Below, in pieces: positions 17,094 through 27,591 of a stretch of DNA of 64,000 nt. Numbering within the stretch: position 1 is the stretch's first letter; each line of letters starts with the position of its first letter. Both the position numbers and the translations under genes were made by a program. Where the stretch lies: contig NZ_JALBGC010000002.1 in NCBI RefSeq assembly GCF_022631375.1, positions 806,001-870,000 on the forward strand, given 5' to 3'. The notes beneath the pieces are model-generated. The model worked only from the letters and a program-made list of their open reading frames with translations, was not told the origin of the DNA and did not search any database. The DNA is from Hymenobacter cyanobacteriorum (GTDB lineage: Bacteria > Bacteroidota > Bacteroidia > Cytophagales > Hymenobacteraceae).

Positions 17094-20078
17094 GTGGCTA
17101 CTACTGATACTCCTGCTTCCGACGCTCCCGACCAACACTTTCTGCAGCCCGGCGACTCGGTAGATTTTGACCTTTCGGCCTTTTCGCCCGCCGCCGATGC
17201 CGACGCGCAGGAACCCACCGACTTTTCGGACGAACCTACGGCGACGGTCGAGGGTGAAGAAAACGCTGACACGGCAACCGACGAGGCCGATGCCGCCCCG
17301 CGCTCGGCCGACTTGTTTGGCTTGGTGCCGGTAGCACCCGTGGCCGAGCCCATTCCGGCCGAGGAGTTGACGGAGGAAGAACCCAAATTTGCCCCCGGCG
17401 AAACCATTCACGACGTGGCCACCGTGCGCGGCATGTACCAGAACTGGTTTCTGGACTACGCCAGCTATGTGATTCTGGAGCGCGCCGTGCCGGCTATTGA
17501 AGACGGCCTAAAGCCCGTGCAGCGCCGCATTCTGCACGCCATGAAGGAGATGGACGACGGCCGCTTCAACAAAGTGGCCAACGTCATCGGCCAGACCATG
17601 CAGTACCACCCGCACGGCGACGCCAGCATCGGCGACGCCATGGTGAACCTGGGCCAGAAGGACCTGCTCATCGAAACCCAGGGCAACTGGGGCGACGTGC
17701 GCACCGGCGACGGCGCGGCCGCCCCGCGTTATATCGAGGCGCGCCTGAGCAAGTTCGCGCTCGACGTGGTGTTCAATCCTGACACTACCGAGTGGCAGCT
17801 GAGCTACGACGGCCGCAAGCGCGAGCCCACCACGCTGCCCGTGAAGTTCCCGCTGCTGCTCGCGCAGGGCGTGGAAGGCATTGCCGTGGGTTTGAGCACC
17901 AAGATTATGCCCCACAACTTCCGCGAGCTGTGCAAGGCCAGCATCGACGTGCTGCGGGGCCGCGAGGTGCAGCTGTTTCCGGACTTTTCGACCGGCGGCC
18001 TGTGCGACGTGAGCAACTACAACTCGGGCATGCGCGGCTCGCGCATTCGCCTGCGCGCCACCATCGAGAAGGTGGATAAAACCCTGCTTATCATTCGCGA
18101 CATTCCCTACGGCTCGACCACCACGGCGCTGATGGAGAGCATCGTGAAGGCGAGCGAGGCCAACAAAATCAAGATTAAGAAGGTAGTCGATAACACGGCT
18201 GCCATGGTGGAGATTCAGGTGCAGCTGCCCACCGGCGTGAGCCCCGACCTGACGATGGACGCGCTCTACGCCTTCACCGACTGCGAAATCAGCATCTCGC
18301 CCAACACCTGCGTCATCATCGACGAAAAGCCCCGCTTTGTGGGCGTGGAGGACGTGCTGCGGCAGAGCACCAAAGCCACCGTGCGCCTGTTGGAGCGCGA
18401 ATTGGAAATCCGTCAGGAAGAATTGTGGGAAAAATGGCACAATGCTTCGCTGGAAAAGATTTTCATCGAAAACCGCATCTACCGCAAAATTGAGGAATGC
18501 GAAACCTGGCCCGAAATCCTCGAAACCATCGAGAAGGGCCTGCGCAAATTTGTCCGCATCGAAGGGGAGAAGGCCAAGGCCGACGACGCGCGCATTGTAT
18601 TGCGACGCCCGCTGACGGAGGACGATTTCACGCGTCTCACCGAAATCCGCATCAAGCGCATCTCGAAGTTCGACGGCTTCAAGGCCGATGAGTATTTGCA
18701 GCGCCTGACCGACGAGCTGGCCGAAGTGGCCGACCACCTGGCCAACCTCACGCGCTACGCCATCGCCTATTTCGAGGGCCTGCTGAAAAAGTACGGCGCG
18801 GGCCGTGAGCGCAAAACCCAGCTCCGCACCTTCGATGTGGTGACGGCCCAAAAAGTGGCCATCGCCAACCAGAAGCTCTACGTGAACCGCGCCGACGGTT
18901 TTGTGGGCTACGGCCTGAAAAAGGACGAATTCGTGTGCGACTGCTCGGACCTGGACGACATCATTGCCATCAAGCGCGACGGTACGTTTATGGTGACGAA
19001 AATTGGTGATAAGACCTTCGTAGGCAAGGACATCCTGCACGTGGGCGTGTACAACAAGAACGACGACCGGTTGGTGTATAACATGGTGTACCTCGACGGC
19101 GCATCGGGCATTGCCTTCGCCAAGCGCTTCCTAGTCTCAGGCATCACCCGCGACCGGACCTACGACCTCACCAAAGGCACCAAGGGTACTAAAACCCTGT
19201 ATCTCACCGCCAACCCCAACTCGGAATCGGAAATCGTGAGCGTGCAGCTTTCCGATAAAGCGCCGGCGCGGGTGAAGCAGTTCGACTTCGACTTTGCCGA
19301 CCTCGCCATCAAGGGCAAGGGTTCGATGGGCAACATCGTGACCAAGCAGCCCATCAAGAAAATCACTCAGAAGTCACTGGGTGACTCGACGCTGGGCGGG
19401 CGCGAGGTCTTTTTTGATAGCGTGGTGGCCAAGCTCAACCACACCGGCCACGGCCGCTACTTGGGCACTTTTGATACCGACAACACGGTGCTGGTGGTGT
19501 ACAAGGATGGCAGCTACGAGCTGAAGGCCGCCGACCCGGCGCTGCACTTCGACGTGCCCAACATTGTGCTGCTGCGCAAGCTGGAGCCCGACACAGTTAT
19601 CAGCACGGTGTACGTGGATGGCGACACGAAAATCCACTACGTCAAGCGGTTCAAAATTGAAACCAGCACGCTCGATAAGCGCTTCCTGTTTATTTCGGAG
19701 GCCAAAGGCTCGAAAATGCTGGCCGCTACGGCCAATCCCGAGCCGCTGGTGGAAGTGAAATTCCAGAAGGACAAGAAGGCCGAGAAGGAAGCCGAGAAAA
19801 TTGCCCTGCACGAATTCATCGACGTGAAAGGCTGGAAGGCAATGGGCAACAAGCTCAACTACTTCCGCATCAACAGCCTCGATTTGCTGACCGACGAAGG
19901 CCCCGAGCCCCAGCGCCGCGAGGTGAAGAAGCGCGTGGCCCCGGCACCCGCCGGCAAGCCCGGCGACGGCCCGGCCCCCGTGGCCGAGCCGCAGGGCCCG
20001 GTCGACATTACCGCCGAAGACGTGGCCCGCGCCCAGGAGCTGCTGAAGCGGCCCAAGGCGCAATTGGGCCTGTTTTAG
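17094..20078 (+). CDS. parC: DNA topoisomerase IV subunit A
   Basis: A 994-residue GyrA/ParC breakage-rejoining subunit. The core begins near residue 103 (TVRGMYQNWFLDYASYVILE); the active-site Tyr213 is in APRYIEARLS, and HPHGDASIGDAM is the quinolone-resistance region. The C-terminal half has the beta-pinwheel repeats of ParC-type proteins. The first 100 or so residues are acidic and low in complexity (Asp, Glu, Ala, Pro, Thr), and the tail (about 945-994) is Pro/Ala/Arg-rich; both are unusual additions. GTG start; no ATG precedes the core in a better place. The pairing with parE argues for topoisomerase IV rather than gyrase. Confidence 0.88.
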   Translation: MATTDTPASDAPDQHFLQPGDSVDFDLSAFSPAADADAQEPTDFSDEPTATVEGEENADTATDEADAAPRSADLFGLVPVAPVAEPIPAEELTEEEPKFAPGETIHDVATVRGMYQNWFLDYASYVILERAVPAIEDGLKPVQRRILHAMKEMDDGRFNKVANVIGQTMQYHPHGDASIGDAMVNLGQKDLLIETQGNWGDVRTGDGAAAPRYIEARLSKFALDVVFNPDTTEWQLSYDGRKREPTTLPVKFPLLLAQGVEGIAVGLSTKIMPHNFRELCKASIDVLRGREVQLFPDFSTGGLCDVSNYNSGMRGSRIRLRATIEKVDKTLLIIRDIPYGSTTTALMESIVKASEANKIKIKKVVDNTAAMVEIQVQLPTGVSPDLTMDALYAFTDCEISISPNTCVIIDEKPRFVGVEDVLRQSTKATVRLLERELEIRQEELWEKWHNASLEKIFIENRIYRKIEECETWPEILETIEKGLRKFVRIEGEKAKADDARIVLRRPLTEDDFTRLTEIRIKRISKFDGFKADEYLQRLTDELAEVADHLANLTRYAIAYFEGLLKKYGAGRERKTQLRTFDVVTAQKVAIANQKLYVNRADGFVGYGLKKDEFVCDCSDLDDIIAIKRDGTFMVTKIGDKTFVGKDILHVGVYNKNDDRLVYNMVYLDGASGIAFAKRFLVSGITRDRTYDLTKGTKGTKTLYLTANPNSESEIVSVQLSDKAPARVKQFDFDFADLAIKGKGSMGNIVTKQPIKKITQKSLGDSTLGGREVFFDSVVAKLNHTGHGRYLGTFDTDNTVLVVYKDGSYELKAADPALHFDVPNIVLLRKLEPDTVISTVYVDGDTKIHYVKRFKIETSTLDKRFLFISEAKGSKMLAATANPEPLVEVKFQKDKKAEKEAEKIALHEFIDVKGWKAMGNKLNYFRINSLDLLTDEGPEPQRREVKKRVAPAPAGKPGDGPAPVAEPQGPVDITAEDVARAQELLKRPKAQLGLF

Positions 20079-20083
20079 GGTTT

Positions 20084-20122
20084 GCCATAAACCGTTGCGT
20101 ACCAGACGCGGCGGTTTATGGC
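20084..20122. other. Hairpin after parC
   Basis: GCCATAAACCG (20084-20094) pairs with CGGTTTATGGC (20112-20122) around a 17-base loop. There is no clear T-run, so it is a weak terminator candidate. Confidence 0.45.
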
Positions 20123-20186
20123 GTTCTAAGAATAGAACCCCGGCTTTGGCTTCCGCGTTTGCAGGCCAGCCTGTTTATTTGCTGGT

Positions 20187-21218
20187 ATGCCCGTATGTGT
20201 TCGGTTAAGGTTGGCCCCGGTGGCCCGGTTTTCTGCCGGGCTGGGCGGTGCTTTGGCCCTGCTGTTGGGCACGCCGACGCTGCCCGCAACTGCGCAACTC
20301 TGGTCGCACGCTGCTGCAAAACCTGCGGCAACCAAGCCGGTGCCGCCACTTGCCCGGGCTCCCGAGCCGCCCGCCGACCCGCCCGCCGTGCGCACCAAGC
20401 TGTTTCAGGCAGCGGCGCTGGCTAATATGTTCAAGGATTCGGAGGCATTGGGGGTGTATCAGGAAGTGTTGAAAATTAATTCGCAGCATTACCTGGCGCT
20501 GTGGCAGGCCGCCGTGCTGAGCGTGAAAATAGGCGCGCGCTATTCCGATGAAACCCGCAAATCGGCCTACTTCGACGCGGCCCGCCAATACGCCGACCGT
20601 GCCCTGGCCCTGCGGCCCGAAGCCGGCGAGAGCAACTACGCCGTGGCGCTGGCGCTGTTCAGCCAGGCCACGCTGTATAAGGCCGGTGCCCGGCTCGAAG
20701 CCTTCCGCGACCTGCGCTCGCACGTGTACCTCGCCACCGAGCACCGGCCCGACCTGGCCGAAGCCTGGCAGCTACGTGGCCGCTGGCAATATCGCGTGGC
20801 GCACTACAACCTGCTCGAACGCCTCTACAGCAAGCTCGTACTGGGCGGCGTGCCCGACGGTGGCGACAGCCGCGAAGCCATGGACGACCTCGAAAAAGCC
20901 CTTGCGCTTGCGCCCCAAAGCCTGCCGCTCTACTACGACCTGGCCCGGATGTACAAGTACCAGGGACGCCGCCGCCGGGCTATTGCTACCCTGGAAGCAG
21001 CCCAGAAAATCCCGCCCATTACCAGCGAAGACCTGGTTATTCTGCGCTCTTGCTCCAAGCTGCTGCCGCCGCTGCTACGCGCCGATGCCCGCCGCCAACG
21101 CCAGCGCGCCCGGGTGGGCAAGAAGGTGAAGCCGCCGGTAGAGGCTTTGCCGGTAAATACTTCATCCCCGACCTTGCGCGTGGCCATACCGCTGGATACA
21201 GCCAACAAAAAGCCCTGA
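20187..21218 (+). CDS. Exported TPR protein
   Basis: A 343-residue protein. The N-terminus has basic residues and a hydrophobic stretch (about 15-35, GLGGALALLLGTPTLPATAQ) typical of a signal peptide. After a Pro/Ala linker there are four or so tetratricopeptide helices: the clearest units are around the first KLFQAAALANMFKDSEALGV segment and a late ALALAPQSLPLYYDLARMYK segment. The middle resembles RMD1-like TPR proteins, but I would not name a function. A strong bidirectional terminator overlaps its stop and separates it from the convergent T9SS gene. Confidence 0.75.
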   Translation: MPVCVRLRLAPVARFSAGLGGALALLLGTPTLPATAQLWSHAAAKPAATKPVPPLARAPEPPADPPAVRTKLFQAAALANMFKDSEALGVYQEVLKINSQHYLALWQAAVLSVKIGARYSDETRKSAYFDAARQYADRALALRPEAGESNYAVALALFSQATLYKAGARLEAFRDLRSHVYLATEHRPDLAEAWQLRGRWQYRVAHYNLLERLYSKLVLGGVPDGGDSREAMDDLEKALALAPQSLPLYYDLARMYKYQGRRRRAIATLEAAQKIPPITSEDLVILRSCSKLLPPLLRADARRQRQRARVGKKVKPPVEALPVNTSSPTLRVAIPLDTANKKP

Positions 21219-21257
21219 TGAACAGCGCACAGGTCGCGCGGCTCATCAGGGCTTTTT
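21207..21257. terminator. Bidirectional terminator between convergent genes
   Basis: AAAAAGCCCTGATGA (21207-21221) and its exact complement (21243-21257) flank a 21-base loop. It has A-run and T-run on both sides, so it works in either direction; the stop codon of the plus-strand gene lies in the left arm. Confidence 0.88.
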
Positions 21258-21277
21258 GGGCTAAGGACGTATTTCGC

Positions 21278-24007
21278 TTATTGCTTCGTCACGCGGCGGC
21301 TGGTTTGCCGGCCGCCTTGGCTCACTACCAGCGTATAGTTGCCCGGCGCCACCGACGTGGGCACCGTGAGATGCAGCGCCCCATTAGCGGGCTGCACTGT
21401 GGTGCTGAACACGCGCCGGCCCAGCGCATCGGCCAGGTAGGCGGTGGTTGGCGTGCGGGCAGCGGCCGGGGCCAAGTCCAGGTTCAGCTCACTGCTGAAT
21501 GGGTTGGGGTAGGCTGACGTGAACAAGTCAGCTGCGGAAGGCTTCGACGCCAGACCCGCTCCGGCAGTGTAAAACACATCGGAAGTGAACAACCCCCGGC
21601 CGTGCGTAGCAGCAGCCACCAACTGGTCGCCCGAACGGTAGCGGAGCATTTCGACGCGGGTGTAAGCCAGGCCGCTGCTGGCTGGTGTCCAGACGGTAGA
21701 AGTACCATTGAGCAGCTCCGTCGAGTACACGCCCATTTCGGTAGCAAGCATGGCCCGGGCAGTGTTACGCGGGTCAAACAGAGCCCAGCGCACCGGCATG
21801 TCGGGCAGAGCGCCCTCCACGCTGGTCCAGGTAGGAGCAGTGGCATCGGCATCGCGGGTTTCGAATACACTCACAATGCCGTAGTTCGAATACGTAACGA
21901 GCAGATGCTTCTCGTTGGCCGGGTCGATGGCGATGCACGACACCGAAGTACTGGCCGTGCCCGTGCGCAACGTGCGTACAATAGGGGTAAGCGTATGCGC
22001 GCTATCAACCAGCAGGACTTTGCCCGCGTTGGTGCCCACGTAGATACGCTTCCGGGTGAGGGGCGATACCGCGATGTGCGTTACCTTACCCGCCCCGGTG
22101 CCCAGGCTGGGATTGATGGTTGTGGCCGTGGTAGCCGCCGGGTCACCGGCGTTGGTCCAGGCTAGGTAGGTATCGGTGTTGTGGCAGGCGTACAGGATGT
22201 TGGCCTGGCTGTCGTACTCAAATGGGTTGATGAACGAGCCGAGCGAAGCGCTGATGTTGAAGTTGGTAAAGCTGGTGCCGCCATTGAGGGAGCGCCGGTA
22301 CTGATTGTACACGTAGCTCGTAAACTGCACGGCCGGGTTATCCTGGTCGATGGCACAAAAACCCCCGTCGCCGCCGGTCACCATCGTAGTCGAGTTCACG
22401 CCCGTGGCCGTGAACCGTTGGGTTCCGTTGTCCTGGGCACCGGCCAGAAAGAAATTATAATTGGTCGGGTGCACGGCCAGCGCATAAAATTGCGTCACGT
22501 TAAAGTTGGTGTTGCGCTGGCTGAATTGCGGCTCATTGGCATTGCTGATAGAAGCGTCAGCCGAGTAAGCTACGCCGCCGTCGCTGCCAAAGAAGGCTTT
22601 GTTGGCCGGTGCCACGGTAGTGGGCACAAACGCAATGGCGTGTTGGTCGGCATGCACGTAGTAAGGCGAAGTAGTGGTGGTGTTCCAGGCCGACTCGTGG
22701 TCCCAAGTGATGGTGGTGGGCGTAGCGCTGCCGCCATCGCTGGTAAACCACAGGTCCAGCCCGCCTACATACAACGCGTTGGGGTCGGCCGGCGACACGG
22801 CAGCGGCCAGGTCGTACCAGCCCTGCCCGTTGGTGAAGTCGAACGTGGTATTGGTGGCCGTGGCACCGGGGCGGGCCAGGGCCTCCCAGGTGTTGCCCTT
22901 GTCCATCGAGCGGAAGATATTGAGGAAAGGATAGCCTGTGGCCGACGATTGGAACAGCGCATAGATGCGGTTGGCGTCGGAGGGGGCGCAAGCCAGTTCG
23001 ATGCGCTGGTAGCCCGTGGTGGGCAAGCCCGAACCGGTCAGGGTGTTGAGTTTGGTCCACGAGCCGGCATCGCCGGTGGTCGAACGGTAAATACCGTCGG
23101 TCGAGAAAATGCCCATCGCTACAAACAGCGTATTGTCGGCCGCAATCTCAATGTCCGCGACCCGTGCCGTTGCCGTCGCCGGGGCTACGTTGTTAGACAG
23201 TACGGCCGTCCAGGTGCTGCCGCCGTTCTGGCTGCGGAACAGCCCGTTACGGGTGGCAGCGTATACATCGCCCGTCACCGGGTGCACCAGTATTTTCTGC
23301 ACGTAGGCAAAGTTGATGTTGTTGGTGCTGGCCAGTTGCGTCCAGGTGCTGCCGTTGTTCGTCGATTTCCAGATGCCCGCGCCCTGAATCGCATCGGAAT
23401 TGAAATACCCTTCGCCGGTGCCGCAATACATCACCGTCGGCTGTGAGGCCGGGCCTGCCGCAATCGTCGTCACCGCCAGGTTGGTCAGGAACGAGTTGAC
23501 GTTGGTCCACTGGATGTTGCTGGTCGTGGCGTTGGTACCTTTCCAGAGCCCGCCACCGGCCGAGCCCGCCCAAATGGTGTTGCCGCTGGGGTCCGTGGGG
23601 TCAATCAATAAACCCAGCACGCGGCCGGCCACGTTCGACGGCCCCCGCTCGGTCCAGGTAGCATTGGAAAGTACGCCGGCCGATGGCCGTTGGCCGGCCA
23701 TTGCAGCCAACATTTTCTCGTTGTATTGGGCGGCAGCTAGCAGGCGCTGGCGGGGTACGAGGCCAGTGGCGGGGTCACGTGTGAGCTCCAATTCCTGTTC
23801 CAGTGCCAAGTCGGGCCGGTCGGCGAAAACGCGGTCACCGTCGGCATCGCCTTCTTCCTCGTTGCCTTCCAGCCATTGCTCTATAAAGGCCGCTTGCTTG
23901 CTGCCATGCGGCATCTGAGCCATATAGAAGCTGCCCGAGTAAAATAGGCCGATTAATCCTACTGCCAGTCCTTGGCGCAGTAAGTTAACAGAGAAAATGT
24001 GCTTCAT
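21278..24007 (-). CDS. Secreted Asp-box repeat protein with T9SS sorting domain
   Basis: A 909-residue protein. A signal-like hydrophobic segment is near residues 10-28. The body is a beta-propeller family (sialidase/VPS10 or BNR type) with Asp-box motifs such as STNNGSTW, SQNGGSTW and SMDKGNTW, and repeated XXGTGEGYF-like and FGSDGGVAYS loops. The last 75 or so residues (starting AYPNPFSSELNLDL, ending GRQTSRRVTKQ) form the type A sorting domain that directs Bacteroidota proteins through the type IX system to the surface or medium. Substrate unknown; members bind sugars or proteins rather than always being enzymes. A likely promoter lies at 24040-24068. Confidence 0.88.
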   Translation of the reverse strand: MKHIFSVNLLRQGLAVGLIGLFYSGSFYMAQMPHGSKQAAFIEQWLEGNEEEGDADGDRVFADRPDLALEQELELTRDPATGLVPRQRLLAAAQYNEKMLAAMAGQRPSAGVLSNATWTERGPSNVAGRVLGLLIDPTDPSGNTIWAGSAGGGLWKGTNATTSNIQWTNVNSFLTNLAVTTIAAGPASQPTVMYCGTGEGYFNSDAIQGAGIWKSTNNGSTWTQLASTNNINFAYVQKILVHPVTGDVYAATRNGLFRSQNGGSTWTAVLSNNVAPATATARVADIEIAADNTLFVAMGIFSTDGIYRSTTGDAGSWTKLNTLTGSGLPTTGYQRIELACAPSDANRIYALFQSSATGYPFLNIFRSMDKGNTWEALARPGATATNTTFDFTNGQGWYDLAAAVSPADPNALYVGGLDLWFTSDGGSATPTTITWDHESAWNTTTTSPYYVHADQHAIAFVPTTVAPANKAFFGSDGGVAYSADASISNANEPQFSQRNTNFNVTQFYALAVHPTNYNFFLAGAQDNGTQRFTATGVNSTTMVTGGDGGFCAIDQDNPAVQFTSYVYNQYRRSLNGGTSFTNFNISASLGSFINPFEYDSQANILYACHNTDTYLAWTNAGDPAATTATTINPSLGTGAGKVTHIAVSPLTRKRIYVGTNAGKVLLVDSAHTLTPIVRTLRTGTASTSVSCIAIDPANEKHLLVTYSNYGIVSVFETRDADATAPTWTSVEGALPDMPVRWALFDPRNTARAMLATEMGVYSTELLNGTSTVWTPASSGLAYTRVEMLRYRSGDQLVAAATHGRGLFTSDVFYTAGAGLASKPSAADLFTSAYPNPFSSELNLDLAPAAARTPTTAYLADALGRRVFSTTVQPANGALHLTVPTSVAPGNYTLVVSQGGRQTSRRVTKQ

Positions 24008-24039
24008 GTAAAGTGTTAATGTGGGAAAAATGCCTCTTA

Positions 24040-24068
24040 CAAAGCTACCAAAGTAAAAGGAAATGAAA
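24040..24068 (-). promoter_or_regulatory. Probable promoter of the T9SS protein gene
   Basis: On the minus strand, TTTC (24068-24065), 17 bases, then TAGCTTTG (24047-24040), about 33 bases before the ATG. Confidence 0.5.
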
Positions 24069-24234
24069 GTGATATTTAGCGAGGAAAAAGCACTTTTTTA
24101 AGCAGCAGTTTGCGAGTTTTTCAGAGTTCGTACAGTTGAAATCAACTCTTCACAACATAACCTAATCTGGTAGTTGAGCTGACAAGCTGAAATACCGCAA
24201 ATCCGTTCCCGGCAGCACAACGATTTGCTGGTGC

Positions 24235-24242
24235 TACTTTTG
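24235..24242 (+). promoter_or_regulatory. Possible -7 box (TACTTTTG) for the TPR lipoprotein
   Basis: A perfect TAnnTTTG match 23 bases before the ATG at 24266. No TTG at the right distance was found, so the -33 part is unclear. Confidence 0.45.
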
Positions 24243-24265
24243 AAAAGTTTTAGGTGTAGTTGAGC

Positions 24266-25402
24266 ATGATAATCCGCCGCCGTTTTTTTGGGTTCTTGGT
24301 TATGCTTGCCGGCTGCCAGGCGGCGCCAGCCGAGCGGGCCGATACCCTTATTGACCTGGCCACCATACAAAGCGGTCCCCGCGTGCAGGCCGACGAACTG
24401 AACGGGGCCATTCAGCGCGACCCCCGCAACACGGCGTTGCTGGCCCGCCGCGCCACGCTTCGCCTGGCCGCCGGCCAGCCCCGTGCCGCTTTGGCCGATG
24501 CGGCCCGCGCGCTCGGCATTGATGATACCGATGGCAGCCTCTACTTTCTGCAGGCCCGGGCTTACCGTGCTTTAGGGCAACTCAACGAAGCCTTGGCCGC
24601 TGCCCGGCAGGCAGCCGACCACGGCTTTCGTGGCCCTGAGCTGCCGCTGCTGGTGGGCGAAACCCACCTCGCGGCTCGCAATTACTCCGCTGCCCTCGAT
24701 AACCTCGACCGCACTCTGCGCCTCGACCCCGACCAACCCGCGGCTCTCTTCTATAAAGGCCTCGCCTACGCCGCCACCGCCGACACCAGTACCGCCGTGC
24801 AATACCTGCAGGACGCCCTGGCCCGTGACCCCCGCGAGCCCGAAATCCTCCACCAGCTGGCCTTCCTGCTGAATGCCTGGCGCATTCCGGCCGATGCTGC
24901 CCGCTACGCCGCGCTTGGCATGAAGCTCGATACGGCATCGGGCCAATTGCGCTACGATTATGGCCGCCAACTGGAGCTGCAGGGCCGCCCCGACAGTGCT
25001 TTCTGGTACTACCGCCGCGCCCTGTTCCTCGATACGACCGTGTACCGGGCCGACTACCGCCTGGGCCTGGCGGCGGCCAAAACCCGTCAGCCGGCCGCCG
25101 TAGTGGCGCACATGGCCCGGGCCCTGCGCCGCAACCCGCGCCTGCCCCAGGCCCGCGCGCTGCTGGCCGAAGCATTGGAAGCCCAGAACCGCCTGCCCGA
25201 AGCCCTGACCCAATACCGCCTGCTGGTGGCCGAAAACCCCGGCAATCCGCACTGGACCTTCAAGGCCTGGAAAATGGGTGATGCCACGCTGCCTGATAGT
25301 CTGCGCCGCCACTCCCGGCCGCTTTTGCGCCGCCCGCCCCGCACCACTGGCCTTGAACCACTGGCCCCGGTGAATGTGTTGAAACCCTCGTCTGCCCAGT
25401 AG
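24266..25402 (+). CDS. TPR lipoprotein
   Basis: A 378-residue protein. [17 protein letters not shown] is a lipoprotein signal with the lipobox LAGC, so Cys17 would be lipid-modified and the protein anchored in the membrane. It then has about eight tetratricopeptide units (for example [20 protein letters not shown] and [18 protein letters not shown]), spaced by 34 residues. TPR stacks bind other proteins; the partner is unknown. The ATG at 24266 is chosen because it begins the signal peptide; the TTG at 24260 is also in frame. The gene lies 118 bases before thrS but is separated from it by hairpins. Confidence 0.82.
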   Translation: MIIRRRFFGFLVMLAGCQAAPAERADTLIDLATIQSGPRVQADELNGAIQRDPRNTALLARRATLRLAAGQPRAALADAARALGIDDTDGSLYFLQARAYRALGQLNEALAAARQAADHGFRGPELPLLVGETHLAARNYSAALDNLDRTLRLDPDQPAALFYKGLAYAATADTSTAVQYLQDALARDPREPEILHQLAFLLNAWRIPADAARYAALGMKLDTASGQLRYDYGRQLELQGRPDSAFWYYRRALFLDTTVYRADYRLGLAAAKTRQPAAVVAHMARALRRNPRLPQARALLAEALEAQNRLPEALTQYRLLVAENPGNPHWTFKAWKMGDATLPDSLRRHSRPLLRRPPRTTGLEPLAPVNVLKPSSAQ

Positions 25403-25462
25403 GAGGGGACACGCTTTCCAACACGCCAGTATTTTCGGGATTGAAAAATTGCCCGCCCTCCC

Positions 25463-25510
25463 GGCGCAAGTGCTAACTTGCGCCCTGCCTGCCCCACGCG
25501 GGGCCTTTTT
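25463..25510 (+). promoter_or_regulatory. Two hairpins in the thrS leader (possible attenuator)
   Basis: First hairpin GGCGCAAGT (25463-25471), loop GCTA, complement 25476-25484. The second, GCCCC/GGGGC (25491-25495 and 25500-25504), is followed by CTTTTT ending 10 bases before the thrS ATG. The second looks like a short intrinsic terminator. It may end the upstream gene or regulate thrS; the sequence alone does not decide. Confidence 0.45.
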
Positions 25511-25520
25511 ACTTAGTATT

Positions 25521-27455
25521 ATGCTCAACATCACCCTCCCCGACGGCTCCCAGCGCCAGCTGCCCGACGGCGCTACCGGCTACGACGTCGCCGCCAGCAT
25601 CTCCGAAGGCCTTGCCCGCAATGCCCTCGCCGTCACCGTCAACGGTGACGTGCGCGACCTCCACCGCCCCCTGCCCGACAACGCCACCGTCAGCATCATT
25701 ACCTGGAACGACACCGCCGGCAAATCCACCTATTGGCACTCCTCGGCCCACCTCATGGCCGAGGCGCTCGAAGCCCTGTACCCCGGCGTGAAGCTGGCCA
25801 TCGGCCCGGCTATCGAAAACGGTTTCTACTACGATGTCGACCTTGGCGAAGGCCGCAGCATCAGCAGCGAAGACTTCCCCGAAATCGAGAAGAAGATGCT
25901 CGAGCTGGCCAAAAATAAAAGCCGCTACGAGCGCAAGGAGGTTTCGAAAGCCGACGCCATCGCCTACTTCACCGAAAAGCAGGACCCCTACAAGCTGGAG
26001 CTGATTGACGGCCTCGAAGACGGCAATATCACCTTCTACACGCAGGGCAACTTCACCGACCTCTGCCGCGGCCCGCACATCCCCGACACCGGCACCATCA
26101 AGGCGGCTAAGCTGATGAACGTGGGCGGCGTATTCTGGCGCGGCGATGCTAACCGCCAGCAGCTGACGCGCGTGTACGGCATCACCTTCCCCAAAGCCAA
26201 GGACCTTACCGAGTACCTCGAGCGCCTCGAAGAAGCCAAGCGCCGCGACCACCGCAAGCTCGGCAAAGAGTTAAAGCTGTTTGCTTTCTCGGAGAAAGTA
26301 GGCGCGGGGCTGCCCCTGTGGCTGCCCAAAGGCACCGCCCTGCGCGAGCGCCTCGAGCAGTTCCTGCGCAAGGCCCAGGTGAAGGCCGGCTACCTGCCCG
26401 TGGTCACGCCCCACATCGGCGCCAAGGAGTTGTACGTGACCAGCGGCCACTACGAAAAGTACGGCGCCGACTCCTTCCAGCCCATCAAAACGCCCAACCC
26501 CGGCGAGGAATTCTTCCTCAAGCCGATGAACTGCCCGCACCACTGCGAAATATACAAAACCGAGCCCCGCAGCTACCGCGACCTGCCCGTGCGCTTCGCC
26601 GAGTTCGGCACCGTGTACCGCTACGAGCAGTCGGGCGAGCTGCACGGCCTGACCCGCGTGCGCGGTTTCACGCAGGACGACGCCCACCTGTTCTGCCGCC
26701 CCGACCAGGTGAAGGACGAGTTTATGAAGGTGATTGACATCGTGCTCTACGTGCTGAAGGCGCTCGATTTCAATGATTTCACCGCCCAGATTTCGCTCCG
26801 CGACCCCGAAAACAAAGCCAAGTACATCGGCACCGACGAAAACTGGGCCCTGGCCGAAAGCGCTATCATCGAAGCTGCCGCCGAAAAAGGCCTCACTACC
26901 ACCACCGAACTGGGCGAAGCCGCCTTCTACGGCCCTAAACTCGACTTCATGGTGCGCGACGCCATCGGCCGCCGCTGGCAGTTGGGCACCATCCAGGTCG
27001 ACTACAACCTGCCCGAGCGCTTCGACCTCGAATACACCGCCGCCGACAACTCCAAGCAGCGCCCGGTGATGATTCACCGCGCTCCCTTCGGTTCGCTCGA
27101 GCGCTTCGTAGCCGTACTCATCGAGCATTGCGGCGGCAACTTCCCGCTTTGGCTCACGCCCGAGCAGTTCATCGTGCTGCCCATTTCCGATAAGTATAGT
27201 GACTACGCCTACCAGGTGAAGGCCCAGCTGGAGCAGCACGACTTGCGCGGCACCGTGGATGGCCGCGACGAGCGCATCGGCCGCAAAATCCGCGACGCCG
27301 AAATGGGTAAAATCCCTTATCTGCTGGTAGTAGGTGAGAAGGAAGCCCAGGACAATATTATTTCCGTGCGCAAACACGGCGAGGGCGACCTCGGCTCGAT
27401 GCCGCTGGCTGACTTTGTGAAGAGCGTGCAGAGCCAGATGGTGGAGGCGATGTAA
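25521..27455 (+). CDS. thrS: Threonyl-tRNA synthetase
   Basis: 644 residues, standard length for a bacterial class II ThrRS. Domains in order: TGS (1-62, [20 protein letters not shown]), editing domain with [15 protein letters not shown] start (here [14 protein letters not shown]) and [11 protein letters not shown], the catalytic core with [11 protein letters not shown] and [13 protein letters not shown], motif 3 [13 protein letters not shown], and the anticodon-binding domain to the end. Charges tRNA-Thr and clears Ser-tRNA-Thr. First gene of the thrS-infC-rpmI-rplT cluster; an inverted repeat separates it from infC. Confidence 0.97.
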   Translation: MLNITLPDGSQRQLPDGATGYDVAASISEGLARNALAVTVNGDVRDLHRPLPDNATVSIITWNDTAGKSTYWHSSAHLMAEALEALYPGVKLAIGPAIENGFYYDVDLGEGRSISSEDFPEIEKKMLELAKNKSRYERKEVSKADAIAYFTEKQDPYKLELIDGLEDGNITFYTQGNFTDLCRGPHIPDTGTIKAAKLMNVGGVFWRGDANRQQLTRVYGITFPKAKDLTEYLERLEEAKRRDHRKLGKELKLFAFSEKVGAGLPLWLPKGTALRERLEQFLRKAQVKAGYLPVVTPHIGAKELYVTSGHYEKYGADSFQPIKTPNPGEEFFLKPMNCPHHCEIYKTEPRSYRDLPVRFAEFGTVYRYEQSGELHGLTRVRGFTQDDAHLFCRPDQVKDEFMKVIDIVLYVLKALDFNDFTAQISLRDPENKAKYIGTDENWALAESAIIEAAAEKGLTTTTELGEAAFYGPKLDFMVRDAIGRRWQLGTIQVDYNLPERFDLEYTAADNSKQRPVMIHRAPFGSLERFVAVLIEHCGGNFPLWLTPEQFIVLPISDKYSDYAYQVKAQLEQHDLRGTVDGRDERIGRKIRDAEMGKIPYLLVVGEKEAQDNIISVRKHGEGDLGSMPLADFVKSVQSQMVEAM

Positions 27456-27489
27456 GTCGTTAGCAGAAATTGGAGCTGAACGTTCTGAA

Positions 27490-27591
27490 AAAGAACGTCA
27501 TGCAGAGCGTAGCGAAGCATCTTTACCGTGCAAGTAATCATTTTTACTACTGCGGTAAAGATGCTTCGCTACGCTCTGCATGACGTTCTTT
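27490..27591. repeat. Long inverted repeat, TCATGCAGAGCGTAGCGAAG family (copy 3)
   Basis: 39-base arms (27490-27528 and 27553-27591), loop 24 bases, no mismatch found. The arm has GCGTAGCG where copy 2 has GCGCAGCG, and the partner arm changes with it. It lies between thrS and infC. Confidence 0.94.

Noticed and set aside
25441..25520. T-box riboswitch before thrS
   Set aside because: The leader is too short and lacks the T-box sequence and a specifier loop.
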